A DNA stretch of 64,000 nt. Origin: Streptomyces spiramyceticus. GTDB taxonomy: Bacteria; Actinomycetota; Actinomycetes; Streptomycetales; Streptomycetaceae. A program made the position numbers and the translations under genes. Below the pieces are notes generated by a model. The model saw only the letters and a list, made by a program, of their open reading frames with translations. It did no database searches and had not been told where the DNA came from. The stretch covers positions 2,576,001-2,640,000 of the forward strand of contig NZ_JARBAX010000001.1 of the NCBI RefSeq assembly GCF_028807635.1. Direction: 5' to 3'. Below are positions 27,827-36,451 of this stretch, one piece after another (the first letter of the stretch is position 1; every line of letters begins with the position of its first letter).

Positions 27827-28909
27827 ATGGGACAGATCACGAGAGCAGACGCACTGACGGACGTGGCCGGTCTGCGCGTAGGGCATGCCCGAGTGCCTGG
27901 CGACCGCGCGCTGAGCGGCACCACCGTTGTCCTGGCCCCGGAGGGCGGGGCCGTCGCCGCCGTTGATGTACGGGGCGGGGGACCCGGCACGCGCGATACG
28001 GACGCCCTCGACCCGCGCAATCTCGTGCAGCGCATCGACGCCGTAGTGCTCACGGGCGGCAGCGGGTACGGCCTCGATGCCGTGTCCGGGGTGATGGCGT
28101 GGCTGGAGGAGCAGGGGCGCGGCTTCCGGGTCGGACCCGACCCGGCGCAGGTCGTGCCGGTCGTCCCGGCCGCCTGCCTCTTCGACCTGGGGCGCGGCGG
28201 CGACTGGCGGGCCAGGCCGGACGCCGCGACAGGACGTGCGGCCGCCGAGGACGCCGCCCGTACGGAAGCCGGGGCACCGGTCGCCCAGGGCGGTGTGGGC
28301 GCTGGGACGGGCGCGGTCGTGGGCGCGCTGAAGGGCGGAGTCGGCTCGGCGAGCGTCGTCCTCGACTCGGGCATCACGGTGGGCGCGCTCGCGGTCGTCA
28401 ACGCCGTCGGCTCGGCGCTCGATCCGCTGACGGGCGTGCTGTACGGGAGCTATTTCGGGGGCCGGGTCGATTACCCGGCGGCGGAGGTGCACGAGGCGGC
28501 GCAGCGCCGCCTCGACGAAGCGCGAAGAGAAACCGAGCGGCGCTCGGCGGGCTTCGCACGCCCGCCGCTGAACACCACCCTCGCGGTCGTCGCCACCGAC
28601 GCCGAACTCACCCGCGCCCAGGCGCAGAAGCTCGCGGGCACGGCGCACGACGGCCTCGCGCGTGCAGTACGTCCCGTACATCTGCTCACCGACGGAGACA
28701 CCGTCTTCGCTCTCTCCACGGGCACGAGGCCGCTGCTGACCGAGACGCCGGAGCCCGTCTTCGCGGCGCACGCGGGCGCAACCGCCCTGAATGAGGTGCT
28801 GGCCGCCGGCGCCGACGTGTTGACTCGCGCGGTGGTGAAAGCCGTACTGGCGGCGGACGGGTTCGACGGACCGGGTGGCGCTTACCCGGCGTACCGGGAT
28901 CTCTACTGA
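27827..28909 (+). CDS. P1 family (DmpA-like) peptidase
   Basis: A 360-residue DmpA/P1-type protein, a family of self-processing aminopeptidases and related enzymes. Features are the N-terminal DVAGLRVGHA, the glycine-rich LTGGSGYGLDAV, the GGVGAGTGAVVG block and the NTTLAVVATDAEL segment, where the family's Ntn-type cleavage and nucleophile are expected. The start is ATG at 27827, about 30 bp after a 14-bp tandem repeat. The cellular substrate is unknown. DUF6227 follows after about 145 bp. Confidence 0.88.
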   Translation: MGQITRADALTDVAGLRVGHARVPGDRALSGTTVVLAPEGGAVAAVDVRGGGPGTRDTDALDPRNLVQRIDAVVLTGGSGYGLDAVSGVMAWLEEQGRGFRVGPDPAQVVPVVPAACLFDLGRGGDWRARPDAATGRAAAEDAARTEAGAPVAQGGVGAGTGAVVGALKGGVGSASVVLDSGITVGALAVVNAVGSALDPLTGVLYGSYFGGRVDYPAAEVHEAAQRRLDEARRETERRSAGFARPPLNTTLAVVATDAELTRAQAQKLAGTAHDGLARAVRPVHLLTDGDTVFALSTGTRPLLTETPEPVFAAHAGATALNEVLAAGADVLTRAVVKAVLAADGFDGPGGAYPAYRDLY

Positions 28910-29053
28910 CGTAGAGACGCGCCGAGTTGACCGGGGCGCGCGGGAACCACTCGTGCGCCCCCTTCGTTTTCCTCAACCCCGGAGACGTTGTCAGACCCAG
29001 GGGCTACGTTGAGCACTCGGCAAGTAACAAGCGGCGACGGCCTGGAGACACCC

Positions 29054-29887
29054 TTGAGCGATCCGTACGAGACAACCGAGGAGCACCTCGAGCGACTCCT
29101 GGGGCGCGCACTCAACTCGTTCGACCTGCCCGACCCGATCGTCGAGCGGCTCGAATCGGCGTTGGCACACAGCACATCCCTGCACTCCTCGCACCACACC
29201 GCGGGACTGCACCGGGAGACGTTCAAACACGAGTTCCTGCTCTCCGACGCGGCCTCTCTCACGCTGTGGGAGCTGGCGCACAACGCGGGCCGCGACGGCA
29301 CCACGCAGTACGAGGTCTATACGGAGGCGGCCGAGGTCCGGCTGGCCGCGTCCAGGCTGCCGCGCCCGAACGGGACGGAGGCGTACGGCTTCCCCGATCC
29401 GGCCGCCGGTTCCGGCTCGGCCGAAGGGCGTGACGCGGACGCCTTCAACGCGGGCTTCAACGCGGACGGCTTCGACGAGGACGCCCGTGACGCGGACCTC
29501 GACGCCGACCTCGAAATCCTTGCCACGCTGATGGCCAAGCGCCCGGCTGCCCCACGCATCTACGTCCCGGACAATTCCGCCGACCACGCGCGCCGGGTGC
29601 TCCGCCGCGCCGAGAACGCCGACAAGCCCGGTCAGGACACCGCACGCCGCCTGGCCGGTGCCCTCGCCCACCAGATCACCCAGGCCTTCGGCCGCCAGTG
29701 CAGTGTCGAGGGCCGGGACGCCGGCTTCACGCTGTACGAGCACGCGTTCCTGCTGCTCGACGGCAGCGAGGCCAGCCTCTGGGAGGTCGAGCACACGGCG
29801 ACGCCCGACGGCCGGCACATGTGCGAGGTGTACGAGACGGAGCACACCGCGCGCGAAGCGATGGAGCACCGCGCGCGGGTGCGGTGA
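29054..29887 (+). CDS. DUF6227 family protein
   Basis: A 277-residue soluble protein I recognise as a Streptomyces-type DUF6227 family member. It begins with SDPYETTEEHLERLLGRALNSF. It contains two similar halves, each with a segment like HEFLLSDAASLTLWELAHN (about residues 65-83) and HAFLLLDGSEASLWEVEHT (about 230-248), so it looks like an internal duplication joined by an Asp/Ala-rich linker. The start is TTG at 29054 with GGAG six bases upstream; a TTG at 28988 in the same frame is possible. No function is known. Confidence 0.82.
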   Translation: MSDPYETTEEHLERLLGRALNSFDLPDPIVERLESALAHSTSLHSSHHTAGLHRETFKHEFLLSDAASLTLWELAHNAGRDGTTQYEVYTEAAEVRLAASRLPRPNGTEAYGFPDPAAGSGSAEGRDADAFNAGFNADGFDEDARDADLDADLEILATLMAKRPAAPRIYVPDNSADHARRVLRRAENADKPGQDTARRLAGALAHQITQAFGRQCSVEGRDAGFTLYEHAFLLLDGSEASLWEVEHTATPDGRHMCEVYETEHTAREAMEHRARVR

Positions 29888-29982
29888 CGTCGGCGTGGCG
29901 CAGGTGCGCGGAGAGCGTGACGTGGTGCGCGGAGTGCGTCGCGTGGATCAAGCGGATCACGCGGGTCGCGTGGGTCCGTGGA

Positions 29983-30251
29983 TCAGGCTGCAACAGTGAC
30001 CTTGGCTTGCGTGGACGGCTCCGGCTTCGCCGGTTCCGCCGTCCCGCGCATCCCCTTGAGGAGGATGACCAGGCCCGCGCTGACCGCCGTACCGGCCAGG
30101 ACGGCGAGCAGGTAGAGGAACGGGTTGCCGATCAGCGGGACCACGACGGCTTCGCGATCGGCGGTCGCTCGGCGAGCGAACGCGCCGCCTCTTCCTTCGT
30201 CCGGGCGGCCAGGTCGAGATCGACCAGGTCCGCGGTGATCATCTGGCTCAT
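29983..30251 (-). pseudogene. fruA: fruA remnant (fructose PTS EIIABC), internal deletion
   Basis: Only the two ends of a fructose PTS permease remain. The first 28 or so codons match the start of the EIIA domain (SQMITADLVDLDL, TKEEAARSLAER). After about 15 unrelated bases the sequence jumps, in another frame, to the last membrane helix and tail of EIIC (VVPLIGNPFLYLLAVLAGT ... KVTVAA). Roughly 1.8-1.9 kb of a normal gene is missing, so no transporter can be made. The ATG at 30251 still overlaps the fruK stop by four bases, as in the intact fruRKA operon of streptomycetes. Confidence 0.88.
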
Positions 30252-30989
30252 CGCGGGCTCCTTACGCTCGCAAGGGGGAGATCCTGCTCCGCCAGTGGGC
30301 GGTCGAGTGGGATGTCCGCGGTCACCGTGACCGCGGAGAGGGCCACGTCGCCCGGCTTCGGCATCGCGCTGCCAGGCAGTTGTACCGCCGCCGCGCCGTG
30401 CGCGACCGCCGTTGCCAGTGCGTCCGGGCCTTCGCCGCCCGCCGCCAGGAAACCGGCGAGCGACGCGTCGCCCGCGCCGACGTTGCTGCGTACGGCGGCG
30501 ACCTTCGCGGCGCCGTAGTACGTGCCCGAGTCGGCCACGAGGAGTTGCCCGTCGGCGCCCAGGCTGGCCAGTACCGTACGGGCGCCCGCGTCCCGGAGTT
30601 CCCGCGCCGGTCGAGCGGGTGCGTACGGTCTCCAGGATCGAGTCGGCCTCGGCGGTGGTGAGTTGGGGGCCCGGTGCGTTGATTTTCGTGAGGGTGCCGT
30701 CGGGTTCCACTACGGAGATGTTGGAGCGGGTGTCGCCCGCGACCGGCACCGGCGCGACCTCGATGCCCTCCGCGCCGAGGAGTTGGGCGACGAGCGCACC
30801 CGGCGCTCCGCCGAGCGGCATGACGGCTACGGTGCGGTGTCCGGCGGCGGCGACGGCGCGCGAGACGTTGACGCCCTTGCCGCCCGGGTCCATCCGGTCG
30901 GCGGTGGCGCGCAGGACTTCGCCGCGATCGAGAGCGGGGACCTCTTACGTACGGTCCAGGCTCGGGTTGGGCGTGACGGTGAGGATCAT
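30248..30989 (-). pseudogene. fruK: fruK remnant (1-phosphofructokinase), nonsense and deletion
   Basis: The PfkB-type kinase that phosphorylates fructose-1-phosphate is broken twice. Codon 15, expected to be Tyr after TPNPSLDRT, is TAA. Past it the frame continues with the sugar-binding DPGGKGVNVSRA until about 30,615. There an internal deletion of roughly 60 codons with a frameshift joins it to RELRDAGARTVLAS and the C-terminal GAGDASLAGFLA catalytic motif. The remnant has about 247 codons against about 310 normally. The ATG at 30989 overlaps the fruR stop, preserving operon structure. Confidence 0.9.
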
Positions 30990-31747
30990 GCGCGTACGAC
31001 CTCCGTTCCGGCGGCCTCGATGGCGGCGGCGTCCTCCGGGCTGAGGCCGGTGTCGGTGATGAGCAGGTCGACGTCGGTGAGGTCGCCGAAGCGGGCGAAG
31101 TGTTCCTGCCCGTATTTGGCGGAGTCGGCCAGCAGCACCACGCGGCGGGCGGCCGCGACGACGGCCCGCTTCACGGCGGCCTCGGCGAGGTCGGGGGTGG
31201 TGAGGCCGCTGTCGGGCGCGAAGCCGTTGGTGGCGATGAAGGCGACGTCGGCGCGGATCTCCCCGTACGCCCGCAACGCCCACGCATCGACGGCGGCCCG
31301 CGTACGGTGCCGGACGCGCCCGCCGACCAGGTGCAGGTCGATGCCGGGGTGGTCGGCCAGACGGGCGGCGACCGGCAGCGCGTGGGTGACGACGGTCAGG
31401 CCGGACTCCAGGGGCACATCGGCGGCCAGCCGTCCGATGGTCGACCCGGCGTCGAGAACGACGCTGCCCTGGGCAGGCAGTTCGGCGAGGGCCGCACGCG
31501 CGATGCGGTCCTTTTCGTCGGCGGCGGTGGACTCGCGCTCGGCGCGGTCGGGCTCGAAGTCGAGGCTGCCGGCCGGGATGGCGCCGCCGTGCACCCGGCG
31601 GACGAGCCCGGCGCGGTCCAGGGCCCTGAGATCGCGACGGACAGTCTCGGCGGTGACCTGGAAAGTCTGGGCAAGGGAGAGCACGTCCACCCGCCCGCTC
31701 TCGCGTGCGAGGCGGAGGATCTCCTGCTGACGCTCCGGTGCGTACAT
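30986..31747 (-). CDS. fruR: DeoR family fructose operon regulator FruR
   Basis: A 253-residue DeoR-type repressor that appears intact. The N-terminal winged helix (MYAPERQQEILRLARESG, then AETVRRDLRALDRAGLVRRVHGGA, residues 1-57) binds DNA, and the C-terminal DeoRC domain with FIATNGFAPDSGLTTPD binds a sugar phosphate. It heads the operon with fruK and fruA, both now broken, so it may repress a locus that no longer works. The start is ATG at 31747. Loss of the enzymes makes its present role uncertain. Confidence 0.93.
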   Translation of the reverse strand: MYAPERQQEILRLARESGRVDVLSLAQTFQVTAETVRRDLRALDRAGLVRRVHGGAIPAGSLDFEPDRAERESTAADEKDRIARAALAELPAQGSVVLDAGSTIGRLAADVPLESGLTVVTHALPVAARLADHPGIDLHLVGGRVRHRTRAAVDAWALRAYGEIRADVAFIATNGFAPDSGLTTPDLAEAAVKRAVVAAARRVVLLADSAKYGQEHFARFGDLTDVDLLITDTGLSPEDAAAIEAAGTEVVRA

Positions 31748-31751
31748 GTGG

Positions 31752-31822
31752 GTTTACATCCGTTCGATGCCCGAACCTGTGGTTTTTCGGGGAGCGTATG
31801 TCCCAAATTCCGGGTTGTAAAC
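31752..31822. promoter_or_regulatory. Possible FruR operator pair
   Basis: GTTTACA at 31752-31758 and its complement TGTAAAC at 31816-31822 flank the fruR promoter region. A second pair, TGCCCGA and TCGGGCA, lies just inside and outside them. The symmetry suggests regulator binding. No consensus is known to me, so this is an inference. Confidence 0.35.
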
Positions 31823-31865
31823 AGACTCGGGCATTGAGCGGGCGCGGGCGGGCCCAGGCGGGCAC

Positions 31866-31915
31866 AAAAAGCCGACAGCGCCCGTGCCTGATGAAGGCAA
31901 ACGGGCGCCGTCGGC
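31866..31915 (-). terminator. Terminator for the downstream MFS gene
   Basis: A 15-bp inverted repeat (31871-31885 and 31901-31915, one mismatch) with a loop that can itself pair. On the minus strand it is followed by TTTTT, so it is a classical intrinsic terminator for the MFS gene ending at 31935. Confidence 0.85.
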
Positions 31916-31934
31916 GCGAGCGGTCAGGCACCGG

Positions 31935-33461
31935 TCACGGCGTGAGCACCGGCTCCTTGACCACCGGAGCGACGGCAGCGGGCTCGTCCGCGCCTTCCAT
32001 CCCCACCCGCGGCCGGGCCGGCAGCGCGAACATCAGGCAGAAGATGACCACCAGCACGGCCGTCGCCCACCACAGCGCGTTCTGGAACGCGTCCACGAAT
32101 GCGACGCCCACCGCCTCCGGCGCGAGCTTGTCGTCGATGACTCCGAAGAAGACGACCGAGACGAGGCCGAGCCCCAGCGCGTTGCCCATCTGCGTCATCG
32201 TGTTGATCAGGCCGGACGCCGAGCCGGAGTGCTCGCGCGGCACCTCGGACAGCACCGCGTCCGTCAGCGGCGCCACGATCAGGCCCATGCCGAGCCCCAT
32301 CACCACGAGCGGCAGCGCCATCTGCCAGGAGTGGATGGCCGTGCCGTACCGGTCGGCCTCCCAGATGTAGAGCAGCAGACCGGCCGCCATCGTCAGCGCG
32401 CCCGCCTGGAGGACCTTCCGGCCGAAGCGCGGGACGAGCTTCTGTACGGAAAGACCTGCCGCCAGCGATACGGCGATGGAGAACGGGATGCCCGTCGTGC
32501 CCGCGCGCAGCGCACTCCAGCCGAGCCCGATCTGCATGTACAGCGTCCAGACCAGGAAGAAGATGCCGAGGGACACACCGAAGGTCAGCTGCACCGCGAT
32601 ACCGGCGGCGAAGCTCTTCACCTTGAACAGCGAGAGCTCGACGAGGGGCGAGCCGTCCTTGCGGGTCTTGTAGCGCTCGAATACGACGAAGAGTGCGAAG
32701 ACGGCCAGGCTGCCGACCATGGAGAGGTGACCCCACAGCGGCCAGTCCAGCTCCTCGCCGCGCGTGAGCGGGTAGATCAGCATGAGCAGGCCGAGCGTCA
32801 CGAGCAGGACGCCGATCAGGTCGAGGCGCAGCGCCTTCGGGGCCTTGGACTCGCTGATGAAGCGACTGCCGAGGATCAGGCCCGCGATGCCGACCGGCAG
32901 GTTGATGAGGAAGATGGGCCGCCATTCCAGGCCGAACAGGTTCCACTCGGTGAGCAGCGCGCCGAGCATGGGGCCCGACACCGCGCCGAGGCCGACGATC
33001 GCGCCGAAGAGGCCGAAGACCTTGCCGCGCTCGTGCGCGGGGAAGGTGGCGTGGACGATCGACAGGACCTGCGGGACCATCAGCGCCGCCATCGCGCCCT
33101 GGAGGATGCGGGAGGCGACGAGCATCTCCGGGTTCGCGGCGAATCCGCAGAGCGCGGAGGCCAGCGTGAAGCCGCCGATGCCGACGAGGAAGAGACGCTT
33201 GCGGCCGTAGATGTCACCGAGCCTGCCGCCCGTGATCAGCCCGGCGGCGAACGCCAGGGCGTACCCCGCGGTGATCCACTGGATCGAGCTGAAGGTGGCG
33301 CCCAGGTGCTCCTGAATGCTGGGGATGGCTATGTTGACGATCGTGACGTCGACCAGGTCCATGAAGGCCGCGGTCATCACGATGGCGAGCGCGAACCACC
33401 GGCGGCGGTCGGGCGCACCGGCCTCGTCGGTCTGCTCGGACGGCAGTGGTGTGGAAGTCAT
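31935..33461 (-). CDS. MFS drug exporter, DHA2 (EmrB/QacA) family
   Basis: A 508-residue membrane protein with about fourteen helices of the DHA2 drug:proton antiporter group. The helix 1 block MDLVDVTIVNIAIPSI is at about residue 33, loop 2-3 motif GGRLGDIYGRKRLFL at about 80, and motif C-like glycines around 155-165. It probably exports toxic organic compounds. It diverges from a WYL-domain regulator, with an inverted repeat between them, and has a strong terminator downstream. The start is ATG at 33461. Confidence 0.93.
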   Translation of the reverse strand: MTSTPLPSEQTDEAGAPDRRRWFALAIVMTAAFMDLVDVTIVNIAIPSIQEHLGATFSSIQWITAGYALAFAAGLITGGRLGDIYGRKRLFLVGIGGFTLASALCGFAANPEMLVASRILQGAMAALMVPQVLSIVHATFPAHERGKVFGLFGAIVGLGAVSGPMLGALLTEWNLFGLEWRPIFLINLPVGIAGLILGSRFISESKAPKALRLDLIGVLLVTLGLLMLIYPLTRGEELDWPLWGHLSMVGSLAVFALFVVFERYKTRKDGSPLVELSLFKVKSFAAGIAVQLTFGVSLGIFFLVWTLYMQIGLGWSALRAGTTGIPFSIAVSLAAGLSVQKLVPRFGRKVLQAGALTMAAGLLLYIWEADRYGTAIHSWQMALPLVVMGLGMGLIVAPLTDAVLSEVPREHSGSASGLINTMTQMGNALGLGLVSVVFFGVIDDKLAPEAVGVAFVDAFQNALWWATAVLVVIFCLMFALPARPRVGMEGADEPAAVAPVVKEPVLTP

Positions 33462-33483
33462 GGGAGCGACCGTAGGCGGTTTA

Positions 33484-33502
33484 TAGGACAGATTTCGTCC
33501 TA
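33484..33502. promoter_or_regulatory. Inverted-repeat operator between MFS exporter and WYL regulator
   Basis: TAGGAC and GTCCTA form perfect 6-bp arms separated by seven bases, in an AT-rich 63-bp gap between divergent start codons. The arrangement fits a binding site through which the WYL regulator controls itself and the exporter. Confidence 0.6.
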
Positions 33503-33524
33503 ATTAACGGGCATCCTGGAAAAC

Positions 33525-34529
33525 ATGACGACAGACACCCCGGCAAGGCTGCTGCAACTGCTGTCGCTCCTCCAGACGCCCCGCGAATGGCCGGGCAGTG
33601 AGCTCGCCGAGCGCCTGCGGGTCAGCCGCCGCACCGTACGGCGCGACATCGACCGGCTGCGCGAGCTCGGCTATCCGGTGCAGGCGACGCTGGGCGCGGA
33701 CGGCGGCTACCGGCTCGTGGCAGGCAAGGCGATGCCGCCGCTGGTCCTCGACGACGAGGAAGCCGTGGCCATCGCCGTCGGGCTGCGGGCCGGCGCCGGG
33801 CACGCGGTCGAGGGCATCGAGGAGGCGTCCGTACGGGCGCTGGCGAAGCTGGAGCAGGTGCTGCCGTCCCGGCTGCGGCACCAGGTCTCCACCCTCCAGG
33901 CCGCCACCATCCCGCTGACCAGCGGCGACGGCGCGTCCATCGACCCGCATACGCTCACCGTGATGGCGGGCGCGGCCACCGGGCAAGAGCGGCTGCGCTT
34001 CGCCTACCGGGCGGGGGACGGCTCCGCGAGCAAGCGGCTCGTCGAGCCGCACCGCCTGGTGAGCACGGGCAGGCGCTGGTACTTGGTGGCGTACGACCTG
34101 GACCGGGACGCCTGGCGGACGTTCCGCGTGGACCGGGTCAGCGAGCCGTTCGCCACGGGGGCGCGCTTCACGCCGCGCGGGCTGCCGACCGGGAACGCCG
34201 CCGAATTCATCAAGCAGTCGCTGCAGAGGTTCCAGCCGGAGTACCGGGCCGTGGCGGAGTACCGCGTCGTGGCAGCCTTCGATGCTCCCGCCGCTTTTGT
34301 GGCGGCCCGGCTGCCGCGCTCGCTGGGTACTCCGGAGCCCGTCGACGAGAACAGCTGCCGTCTCGACGTCAGGTCCACCGACTCGGTGGAGTGGCTGGCT
34401 CTGCGACTCGCCCTGGTGGACTGCGAGTTCACGGTGTCGCAGCCGCAGGAGCTGGTCACGTACCTCGCTGAGCTGGGCGGCAGGATCGACCGGGCGGTCG
34501 CCCGGCCTGACGGCACGTCGGACCGCTGA
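33525..34529 (+). CDS. HTH_11/WYL-domain transcriptional regulator
   Basis: A 334-residue regulator. The N-terminal helix-turn-helix (about residues 5-60, with SELAERLRVSRRTVRRDIDRLRELGYPV) is followed by a WYL ligand-sensing domain centred on RRWYLVAYD (about 180) and a WCX extension at the C-terminus. WYL regulators often sense nucleic acid or small ligands. Its neighbour is a divergent DHA2 exporter that it is likely to control. The start is ATG at 33525. Confidence 0.92.
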   Translation: MTTDTPARLLQLLSLLQTPREWPGSELAERLRVSRRTVRRDIDRLRELGYPVQATLGADGGYRLVAGKAMPPLVLDDEEAVAIAVGLRAGAGHAVEGIEEASVRALAKLEQVLPSRLRHQVSTLQAATIPLTSGDGASIDPHTLTVMAGAATGQERLRFAYRAGDGSASKRLVEPHRLVSTGRRWYLVAYDLDRDAWRTFRVDRVSEPFATGARFTPRGLPTGNAAEFIKQSLQRFQPEYRAVAEYRVVAAFDAPAAFVAARLPRSLGTPEPVDENSCRLDVRSTDSVEWLALRLALVDCEFTVSQPQELVTYLAELGGRIDRAVARPDGTSDR

Positions 34530-34571
34530 GACGAGGACGTGCAGAAGCGGAACGGGTGCGGTTGTTGCGGG

Positions 34572-34603
34572 GAACCCCGGCGCCGGGGGGTGCGCCGGGG
34601 TTC
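34572..34603. terminator. Terminator between WYL regulator and hrdD
   Basis: A perfect 12-bp inverted repeat (34572-34583 and 34592-34603) with an 8-base G-rich loop. It sits between the convergent WYL and hrdD genes and can serve both. Confidence 0.8.
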
Positions 34604-34649
34604 ATCCCTGGGAAGACACGTACCTCGATGCGGACCTTGGCGCCCCTGC

Positions 34650-35648
34650 TTACGCCGCCGCCTCGAAGCCCGTGTCGCGAGCCATGCGCTTCAGCTCCAG
34701 CAGCGCGTGCTTCTCGATCTGCCGGATCCGCTCGCGCGTCAGTCCGTGCTCCCTGCCCACTTCGGTCAGCGTCCGCTCACGGCCGTCCTCGATGCCGTAC
34801 CGCATACGGATGATCGAGGCAGTGCGCTCGTCGAGCTGCCCTATGAGGCCTTCGAGTTCCTCGCTGCGGAGCAGCGAAAGCACCGACTGCTCGGGCGAAA
34901 CCGCCGAAGTGTCCTCCAGCAGGTCGCCGAACTGCGTCTCGCCCGCGTCGTCGACCGGCATGTTGAGCGAGACCGGGTCGCGCGCCCAGTCGAGCACGTC
35001 GCTGACGCGCGCGGGCTTGGCATCCAGCTCGGCGGCGATCTCCGCGTGCTCGGGATCGCGCCCGTGCTCACGGTTGAACTCGCGCTGCACGCGCCGGATC
35101 CGGCCGAGCTCCTCCACAAGGTGGACGGGGAGCCGGATGGTGCGGGACTGGTCGGCTATGGACCGGGTGATGGCCTGCCGGATCCACCAGGTCGCGTACG
35201 TCGAGAACTTGAAGCCCTTGGCGTAGTCGAACTTCTCGACCGCCCTCACCAGGCCCGCGTTCCCCTCCTGGATCAGGTCGAGGAGGGGCAGGCCGCTGCG
35301 CGGATAACGGCGCGCGACGGCGACGACAAGACGGAGGTTGGACCGGATGAACAGGTCCTTGGCGCGCTCGCCCTCGGCGACCAGCGCTTCCAGTTCCTCG
35401 CGTGAAGCGCCGCCCGCCTCGCTCTCCACCTCTTTGTCGAGGATCTGCTGCGCGTAGACGCCTGCCTCGATGGTCTGCGAAAGGTGAACTTCCTTGGCGG
35501 CATCGAGCAGCGGCGTCCGTGCGATCTCGTCGAGGTACATGCCGACCAGGTCGCGGTCGGCGATCTCCCCGCCTGCGGCGCGAACGCTGCGTACCCCGCC
35601 GGACCCACGGGTGGGGGTCTGACTACGGGCGACGGCACGGGTTGCCAT
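34650..35648 (-). CDS. hrdD: RNA polymerase sigma factor HrdD (sigma-70 group 2)
   Basis: A 332-residue primary-like but dispensable sigma factor. It lacks region 1.1. Region 1.2 is at about residues 28-60 (DLVGMYLDEIARTPLL), region 2 at about 95-165 (NLRLVVAVARRY, DLIQEGNAGLVRAVEKFDY, STYATWWIRQAI), region 3 at 170-250, and region 4 at 265-320 (MRYGIEDGRERTLTEVG, TRERIRQIE). The length and sequence fit HrdD of streptomycetes as I remember it. The start is ATG at 35648. It would direct transcription of secondary-metabolism or stress promoters. Confidence 0.92.
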   Translation of the reverse strand: MATRAVARSQTPTRGSGGVRSVRAAGGEIADRDLVGMYLDEIARTPLLDAAKEVHLSQTIEAGVYAQQILDKEVESEAGGASREELEALVAEGERAKDLFIRSNLRLVVAVARRYPRSGLPLLDLIQEGNAGLVRAVEKFDYAKGFKFSTYATWWIRQAITRSIADQSRTIRLPVHLVEELGRIRRVQREFNREHGRDPEHAEIAAELDAKPARVSDVLDWARDPVSLNMPVDDAGETQFGDLLEDTSAVSPEQSVLSLLRSEELEGLIGQLDERTASIIRMRYGIEDGRERTLTEVGREHGLTRERIRQIEKHALLELKRMARDTGFEAAA

Positions 35649-35811
35649 GCGTGCTCCCTTGCGTATGTAGGTCGCGATTGGGTGGCTGCCTGACGCCCTT
35701 CGGGTGCCCTGCCTCCGATGGAAACAACGACTGGAATCCGGACAGAATTCCCACGCCGTGCATTCATTTTCGTGATCTTGCAGTACCCTGTCCGCCGCCG
35801 AGGGGAGACGG

Positions 35812-36426
35812 ATGCCGCACGAACACTCAGAGGTGCAGGTCAGGCCGGGCACGGAGGCCGACCTCAGCGCCCTCACGGACATCTACAACCACTACGTGCG
35901 CGAGACGGCGATCACCTTTGACACAGCCGCCTTCACGTCCGAGCAGCGGCGCCCGTGGCTGCACTCTCACCCTGAAGACGGCCCGCACCGCCTTCTGGTT
36001 GCTCGCGATGTCCGTTCCGCCCGGATTCTGGGTTACGCGACGAGCGGCCCCTTCCGTCCGAAGGCCGCGTACGCCACCTCCGTGGAGGTCAGCGTCTACT
36101 GCGCGCCCGACGCGGGAGGCCGCGGCATCGGCACGCTCCGCTACGAGGCCCTCTTCGAAGCCCTGGCGAAGGAAGACCTCCACCGCGCCTACGCCGGCGT
36201 CACCCAGCCCAACGAAGCGTCCGTCCGCCTCCATACCCGCTTCGGCTTCCGCCACACCGGCACGCACCACGAGGTGGGCCGGAAGTTCGGCCGCTACTGG
36301 GACGTGGCGTGGTACGAGAAGGACCTCGGCGTACGAGACGTGCCTCGGCCCCGGCAGCATCGAGCTCAGGAGCCGCTGACCCGAACCCAGAACCCTGAGC
36401 CACTAAAAAGAGCCCTGAGCCACTAA
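35812..36426 (+). CDS. GNAT N-acetyltransferase, phosphinothricin acetyltransferase-like
   Basis: A 204-residue acetyltransferase of the PAT/YncA group. Matches include TDIYNHYVRETAITFD at about residue 22, VEVSVYCAPDAGGRGIGT with the acetyl-CoA loop at about 92-110, and the C-terminal GFRHTGTHHEVGRKFGRYWDVAWYEK. Members inactivate phosphinothricin or act on related amino acids, but the substrate here is not proven. The start is ATG at 35812. The last 17 codons contain a 20-bp duplicated unit that also creates the stop codon, so the C-terminal tail may be newly extended. Confidence 0.9.
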   Translation: MPHEHSEVQVRPGTEADLSALTDIYNHYVRETAITFDTAAFTSEQRRPWLHSHPEDGPHRLLVARDVRSARILGYATSGPFRPKAAYATSVEVSVYCAPDAGGRGIGTLRYEALFEALAKEDLHRAYAGVTQPNEASVRLHTRFGFRHTGTHHEVGRKFGRYWDVAWYEKDLGVRDVPRPRQHRAQEPLTRTQNPEPLKRALSH

Positions 36427-36439
36427 AAATCCTGAGCCC
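36393..36439. repeat. 20-bp tandem duplication at the GNAT 3' end
   Basis: CCCTGAGCCACTAAAAA occurs at 36393-36409 and again at 36413-36429, followed by a third partial copy at 36431-36439. The first copy is read through in frame; the second supplies the TAA stop. Confidence 0.85.
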
Positions 36440-36451
36440 TTCAGCGGCGGC

